Shown here: piece after piece, positions 58,441 through 64,000 of the stretch | Layout: the number at the start of each line of letters is the position of its first letter | How positions within the stretch are numbered: position 1 is the stretch's first letter | Assembly: GCF_902686445.1 (NCBI RefSeq) | Contig: NC_062219.1 | Coordinates: 145,062,057 to 145,126,056 of the forward strand | Direction of reading: 5' to 3' | DNA: 64,000 nt | Source of the DNA: Sciurus carolinensis | Taxonomy: Eukaryota; Chordata; Mammalia; Rodentia; Sciuridae | Position numbers and translations under genes: made by a program | The notes under the pieces: generated by a model | Told to the model about the DNA's origin: nothing | What the model saw: the letters and a program-made list of their open reading frames with translations, nothing else | Database searches by the model: none

Positions 58441-58720
58441 ACGGGAGAAGAGATGTCACTGAAGAAGTGTCCCAGGAGTTCCTGGAGAGAAGGGGGAACG
58501 TGGCTCAGGACCAGGGACAGAAAAGAATTCCAGCACATGCCAGTCAAAGGCATAGAGGAGTTTATTTAGGAACGACTCCACACTGTCAAGAGAGAAGGTA
58601 GGCCATCTTGAGATTGAGTAGCAGCAACCTGTTGTGTGCGTGTTAATAGTTAAAGAGGGACAGCTACTCGGGGCTCAACTAGAAGTGGAGTCAGGGCAGA
58701 GTTAAGCAATTTCGAGCCAC
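58440..58720 (-). mobile_element. Candidate LTR fragment (antisense)
   Basis: On the minus strand CCTAAATAAACTCC (polyadenylation-like signal at about 58563-58568 in plus coordinates) is preceded by TGACAGTGTGGAGTCG and followed by ATGCCTTTGACTGGC. This resembles an R-U5 junction of a class I LTR. The borders are unknown. Confidence 0.35.
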
Positions 58721-60785
58721 TTTTCCCTGAGTTTGCTCATCGCCTGCTGCCTGCTCATGTTACTTTTCGCAAGCCAGGGCATGGGCCAGAGTGGTGGGCC
58801 AAGGGCCCAGTCTGTGGTGCTCAGGAGTTCCAACACAGCACGGGTGCTTTCTGCATTGCAGTGGTTCATGGGTTTCCTTTGAGACTCAGTGTCTCTCCCT
58901 TATTTACATCCACAAATGCCTATCTCAGTGCCAGGGTGTCTTCTCAGTTAGCAAAATCCTTGCTACTCAAAGACGGTTCCCAGAGCAGCAGCAGCATAGC
59001 CAGGGAGCTAGTGAGAGACGCAGAATCTCAGGTCCCACCCCAGAACTGCTGAGTCACCATGTACGTTTTATAGGACCCCGAGGTGATTCACAAACACGTC
59101 AACATTTGAGAACCACAGATAAGTAACTTGGTCTTCAGCAGCTGTAAGAAATGTCAAGGCTAGTTTCCCCAAACCAGACTGGGATGATTTGTAGACCTGT
59201 GTTTGAGTATCAATGATTTACCAGCTAAGTTAAGTAAGCACTATGTCCTTTAAGGGAACAATTTGAGGAAGTTTCTGTCTTATCCCGTGTGCAATTACTA
59301 GGTTTGGGGGATTGTTTCTTTATCAGACTGGGGGTTAAGGGGAGCAGAAACCTCTTTTTTGCTCTATCTGCCTCTGGTTTGAAATAAGAATTTGAAGGGC
59401 GGCTGGGAACGTTTTCCTTGAATTGTCTGTGTCACTGAAAGTGCCTGGTTTCATCTTTTGGTGTGAGGTTGGGTCAACTTGCACTCTGCTTAAACCATTT
59501 GTTCAGGACAAGAAGTTCTTGGACCAGAAACAGATAAGTATAATCAGCAGAATGGATTAGATCCTGAGGAAGCCATTATCATGGAGTGTCAGGGAGTAAA
59601 ATTAACATGTATTTTTAATAAGTCTGTAATTACTTATTCTACAATAGACCATATGGTCTATTCACTTTCCACGAACTCAAACACTTAAGCCCTCAAATGC
59701 CATTTAGTTTTAAACATACACAGACACACACCCTTCTCTTCAAAGAAAACAAAGGGGTGGCCTTTTGAGCTCTAAAACATTTCCTTAAGGGGTAAAAATC
59801 TGAATTACTATGGAAGTCAGGAGAAAGCTACCGTGACACCTTTTTTGCTGTATGTACCTCAGGCCTTCTTCTCTAATTGTTGGCTCAAATCTGAGCCCGG
59901 GCAGCCCGTCTGGACTGACTAATCAGGTAGAAACGTTGATTTCCTTGTTTTTGAGAATTTTTGCATCCGAGCTGGCCGTGTTCTTTAAATGAAATAGTTT
60001 ACTTTTTTGTTGTTAGAATTATATTCAACTGGTAAACAAAGGACTCCCTGGGAGCAGAGGGTCTGCTGCTTTGGAGAGGTTTTTTCCACCTCTAGACGGT
60101 AAGCGTTTTCTTCCGGCCCTTGGACGGCATCCTCATCAATGTACTTTTAGAGACAAGCACACATTTTAGGACTTCATTTGAGTCTTTAAAAACTGCCGAT
60201 TAAGCAGTGCCCCTAACGCTTATTTATTTTTTAGCTTCCTACTTAAAAAGGCTGCAGGAAGTCTCGTTTTACTATAGTTGCCTTAGAGGGAGTCCCTACA
60301 AAAAGGTCCTTTCGACCCTTTCTGAGGGATGGGATAGCGAGAGCCGACACCGGGGTGCCAGGTCAGCCCAATTGTGAATTTTAAAATAGTCAAATGAATA
60401 TTTTTAAAGTCAATCTGATCCCGGTGGAAAATTTCACCTTTTGAAGAAGCAGGGGATTTAGCCCGGGTACGTGAGCCGCAGGCCATCGGGTGCGCAGCTC
60501 ACCCACTCGGTCTTCCACTTGGAAGTGGAGAGACATCGGCTGCCCTTGGGAAGGGCCTCCATTCACCTTTCTTGGATTTTTAACCCAGCATTTTCAGCAA
60601 TCAGTAAAGAGAATCAGGCTTAGGTATTAGGTTTCCTGTTGCACACTCCTCAGTTTCACAGAGTGCCACAATGGTCGGGGAAGAAGGGACATTAAAGAAG
60701 CGTGTGCTGACCACTGGATGGCAGGCCCCTGGGGCCCTGACTTGTTGACCTCCTCTCTGTGACCCAGGCACCTGGGCAGGTCTGC
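58721..60785. other. Unassigned sequence
   Basis: No repeat recognised with confidence. The part at 60280-60500 has somewhat raised CpG content. No gene is supported. Confidence 0.35.
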
Positions 60786-61207
60786 TGTTATGGTTTGGAT
60801 GTGAGGTGACCCCCCAAAAACTCACATATGATACAATGCAGGAAGGTTCAGAGGAGAAATGATTGAGTAGTAAGAGTCTTAACCCAATCAGTGGATTGAT
60901 GCCTGATGGGGTTAATTGATGTGGTAGGGTGTGGCTGGAGGAGGTGGGAATTGGGGTGTGGCTTTGGGGTATATATTTGTATCTGGAGAGTGGAGTCTCT
61001 CTCTCTGCTTCCTGATGACACCAGCTGCTTCCCTCTGCCACATTCTTCCGCCATGATGTTTAGCCTCACCTCGAGCACTGAGGAATGGAGCCAGCCTTCT
61101 ATGGACTGAGACCTCTGAAACCGTGAGCCCTCAAATTAACCTTTCCTCCTCTATAATTGTGCTGGTTGGGTCAGTTAGTCACAGCAGTGAAAAAATGGAC
61201 TAAAACA
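60786..61207 (+). mobile_element. MaLR-type solo LTR, copy 3 of 3
   Basis: Begins TGTTATGGTTTGGATGTGAGG and ends GGACTAAAACA. TATATATTTG near 60970. The polyadenylation signal position reads AATTAA instead of AATAAA. No matching flanking duplication is visible (TCTGC before, TACAG after). Confidence 0.85.
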
Positions 61208-61222
61208 TACAGGACTCAACTG

Positions 61223-62184
61223 TGTTGCGGGGGAGAGGAAGAGCTTCCCCTGACCCCTCAGAAGGTCGGCCAGGATGGACGGACAACAGGCAGATCAATA
61301 GGAGAAGAAGACACAATTATTTGGCATGCATAGCCATGGACATTGCAGAGGGGTGAGGACCCGCTGATCAGATGACCTCACTCTCCCTTACAGCCCCCTC
61401 ACACAGGAGAGGGGAGCGGGGAAGGTGGTGAGTGTCCAGGGTTGTCACTGACTGGGAGTGAATGGACCAAGAGGTAGGGCAGTGGGTCACAGATGAGTCC
61501 CTTTCAAAGAATGAATGGAGCCAGAAGACAGACAGCTTGTGGCCAAGTCTGTGTAGGTGTGGTGACATTCCTGCCTTTCCACCTGCAGGTTGAGTTTAGT
61601 TAATGTAAGTGCAGAGAGTGGACTGGAAGCCATCGGTTTCCTCTTTGGCTGGCCGCCTTAATATGGACATGAGAACATCAGAGACAAGCCTTTTCCGGTG
61701 TTGGCTGTCCTATAGTCAATAAGGCAGGGTGCCACATTAGGGAGTGACATTCCCTGGTCTCCTTCAGTATCTCTACCTGTGGAGAAGCCAGAACCAAAGC
61801 TGCAGACTCCTTCGATGGCCTTCCTTTTGGAGCCAGGTCTCTCTCACCAAGCCCTTGACCAGATGTCTGGATCTTCCTTCATACCTGCTAAGAGCAGCTC
61901 CAGTATCCCCCTGAGAACCTGGCTGTGGCTTCTGGAAGTGGGACGTCATGGAGCACGTGGACTTGCTCCACCCCAGAAAAGCCTTGGTGTCCTACGGTCA
62001 CCGTGAGAGGACCGTGCCATTGAATGGTTCCGATACCAGTTGGAAGCTGCATGAATCTGATGGACCTCGGTGAAGTCACTTTGGTGATATTGACCTTGAC
62101 TGTTTTAGAAGGCATTCCACAAACATGAAGAGGTGAGAAGAAATGTGAGAAGAAAAAAACCAACCTCACCCAATTCCCCACAAG
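61223..62184 (-). mobile_element. Candidate ERVL-like LTR (antisense)
   Basis: On the minus strand it starts TTGTGGGGAATTGGGTGAGG (about 62184), contains CCTATTGATCTGCCTGTTG (about 61290) near the 3' side, and ends CCCCGCAACA (61223). This order resembles ERVL-type LTRs. It is long (about 960 bp) and may include unrelated sequence. Confidence 0.4.
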
Positions 62185-62229
62185 ATGTCAACCTAAAGCA
62201 TCTATAAGGTTCAAAGGTCGCAGTGCTGT

Positions 62230-62405
62230 ATTATAGGGAAGCCAGTCAAGTAAGAAATGTGTTGCAAAGAAATTATAAATGCTTTAAGAGATGGGAACAC
62301 AGATTACCCTGATTTGATTATTACAATTACATACATGTATCAAATTATCGCACTTTGCTTCACAAATACATACAATCATTATGTTTCAACTAAAAAAATT
62401 TTTTT
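62230..62405 (+). mobile_element. L1M-type LINE-1 3' end
   Basis: TGATTTGATTATTACAATTAC, ATACATGTATCAAATTATCG and CACAAATACATACAATCATT follow the 3' end of old L1 elements, ending in an A-rich stretch. It separates the two LTR-like blocks. Confidence 0.55.
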
Positions 62406-63046
62406 TAAAATTCACGTTCCCTGTATCGAAGGAAAAATTTTTTTCTTTCTACCTTCCATGGTTCTTAACTGGGACTCCCTGTCACAAAGGATGGATCAAG
62501 AGGAGACAAACAGATAGAAGTTTAGTAATGCTTACGCCTCCTGTACATGGAAGAAAACCCAGAGAACTAAGTCATTTCTTCAGAGAGGACCTCAAAGAAC
62601 TGTGTGGTCTTCAGCCTTAAGCACCCTGTCTGAACAAAGGAAGCAGGTGTGGGGCAGCCCGGAGGAGAGGGGGCAGGGCCAGCTCCCGGAACGTGCAGCT
62701 TTAAGTCCGTGCCTCCTCCGCAGCTGGAGGGCCGATGGCTCCACCTCCTCTTCACGGTACAGAGGACACACCCGACAGTGGAGCTTCCCTCCATGGTCAC
62801 ACTTTTTTCTTATGAAAGGGGAACTTCTCAGAGCTTGGCCTTAGTCTACAGTTCCTTAAAGTAACAACTCAGAATCATCTTTGTGCCCAAGAGGCTCATT
62901 CTGGGGTGGCATATCCTGAACGTCATCCCTCCTTTGCATCCCTGTCCCCCGACCCTCTCTACCCCAGGGTTCAGACACGTGGCTAGTGGATGGAGTAGAT
63001 AAATCAGCAAAGGAAAAAAGCCAACCTCACCCACTTCCCCAGAGAA
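62406..63046 (-). mobile_element. Candidate ERVL-like LTR (antisense), second copy
   Basis: On the minus strand it starts TCTGGGGAAGTGGGTGAGG (about 63043) and later has CTATCTGTTTGTCTCC (about 62505-62520) and a U5-like GGAAGGTAGAAAGAAAAAA (about 62440-62460). Its 5' motif matches the first copy (see findings). Confidence 0.45.
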
Positions 63047-63393
63047 GGGCAGCACAGTGGATGGATTTGGGGGCCTGGTTCTCCCCATGATCTTGAAGTT
63101 TTGTGTGATGTGCTCTAAATTAATAAAGATATGACTGACAATGGAAATGACCATAGGACTTTTTTATTGCCTAAGAGTGAACAGAAAAATTGTGACGAGT
63201 GTCCAAGTTTTAATTTTCACACAAGCAAAAGATCCCCTGCTGGGCAGTTTTAAAAAGGAAGCACGTGTCACCAAAAGGATGCACGTTACACCCTGTGCAT
63301 CCTGCATGATCATGATCCACGCACTGGGTGCATCCTCTGCTTCCCAGACAACAGAAACCCGTGGGCTGAGATGGGACACTGCCATGCCAGTTT
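63047..63393. other. Unassigned sequence
   Basis: No repeat or gene recognised. Confidence 0.4.
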
Positions 63394-63481
63394 AAAATGG
63401 TTGCTGAGGGCTGGGGATGTAGCTCAGTTGGTAGAGTGCTTGCTTCGGAAGCACAAGGCCCTGGGTTCAATCCCCAGCACC

Positions 63482-63515
<34 letters not shown>

Positions 63516-63522
63516 TTGCTGA
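63394..63522 (+). mobile_element. ID-family SINE, young, perfect 14-bp duplication
   Basis: Body from about 63409: GGGGATGTAGCTCAGTTGG (box A), CTTGCTTCGGAAGCACAAGG, CTGGGTTCAATCCCCAGCACC (box B), then an uninterrupted A-tail of about 28. Flanks AAAATGGTTGCTGA at 63394-63407 and 63509-63522 are identical. Good box A/B and a pure tail argue for a recent insertion. Confidence 0.96.
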
Positions 63523-64000
63523 CATTCATGGTGCTTTGATGGAACTGGGGAGAAACCTTCCAGCAAGCTCCATGTTTTGCCCTCAAGGAACCAATTGTCC
63601 TTCTGGGGAACAAAGACAAGTTAACAGAAAAGGAAAATAATGTCACCCTCCAAGTGTTGCTACTGGGCACCCCAGGGCACCTGACCAGCCTCTGAGCATG
63701 CGGGGGCAGCCCCTCCCACAGGAAGTTAGTCTTCATTTGAGACCGAGGGGCCCATGGGTGTTCACCAGGCACAAAGAGGAAGGAGGGGAGGAAGGCTCAG
63801 AGAGAAGAATTTTCCAGGCAGAAATGACATCAGGGGACAAAACTCTGAGAAGAGCGATGATGACAGGAGCAGGGAAATTGGAGTGTTGAATTGGAATTGA
63901 GGAACAGAAAACTGGATTGAGAGAGCGGCAGGGTCACATCTGGAAGGGCCTTAGAAACCACAATGGGTTTGGATTTTAATTTGAGGACAGTGTTGATTTT
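63523..64000. other. Unassigned sequence to window end
   Basis: GA-rich patches and a MIR-like AGAAGAATTTTCCAGGCAG theme near 63804-63825 are seen, but nothing can be assigned. Confidence 0.35.

Noticed and set aside
63425..63460. U6 snRNA-like GTGCTTGCTTCGG
   Set aside because: Chance similarity within the ID SINE; the remainder matches tRNA-derived SINE with box A and box B.
1..64000. CRISPR array, bacterial operon, phage or other prokaryotic system
   Set aside because: Repeat content (ID, MIR, L1, MaLR, Tigger) is mammalian; no regularly spaced repeat-spacer structure was seen.

Overview
This window is mammalian intergenic DNA, almost certainly from a rodent and most likely a squirrel-family species (marmot or ground squirrel). 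The evidence is a set of tRNA-derived ID SINEs with box-A/box-B bodies and A-tails, ID/B1-like composite SINEs, a LINE-1 3' end of a type I associate with sciurids, and MaLR, Tigger/MER2, MIR and L1M fossils shared across placental mammals. I found no intact protein-coding gene, no convincing exon, no operon and no CRISPR array. The many short open frames look like chance frames or repeat-derived frames.

Layout. 1-593: 3' part of a processed glutathione S-transferase alpha retrocopy, cut by the window edge. 594-6301: a decayed antisense class I (gammaretrovirus-like) provirus holding a gag nucleocapsid relic and a nested LTR. 7.5-8.1 kb: an L1 ORF2 tail and a MER2 fragment. 9-13 kb: an ID SINE, an ancient repeat, an internally deleted Tigger, and an MLT1 split by about 520 bp of foreign sequence. 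14.5-31.2 kb: scattered MLT1/MaLR LTRs, MIRs, L1 3' ends, SINEs and several (GT)n microsatellites, with long unannotated stretches. 31-42 kb: mostly unique sequence with MER2/Tigger-type remnants and a SINE.

43.7-46.3 kb is the best-resolved locus. A two-LTR MaLR retrotransposon in antisense sits inside an older MLT1 LTR with a perfect 5-bp duplication. 48.0-49.4 kb holds a class I solo LTR and an LTR that split a MIR. 50-54.4 kb holds a SINE with an 11-bp duplication, a Tigger end, a GGAGGCAGC-type minisatellite and two LTRs. 55-60.7 kb is mostly unique, AT-rich and possibly conserved noncoding. 60.8-63.5 kb is an LTR cluster with an L1M 3' end, ending in a very clean ID insertion with a 14-bp duplication.

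The genes do not work together here because there are none. The interest is in nested insertions that give relative ages, inverted SINE pairs, and a few unique stretches worth conservation testing. I saw no evidence of a new biological system. Family names come from recognition by eye and should be confirmed with RepeatMasker and Dfam.
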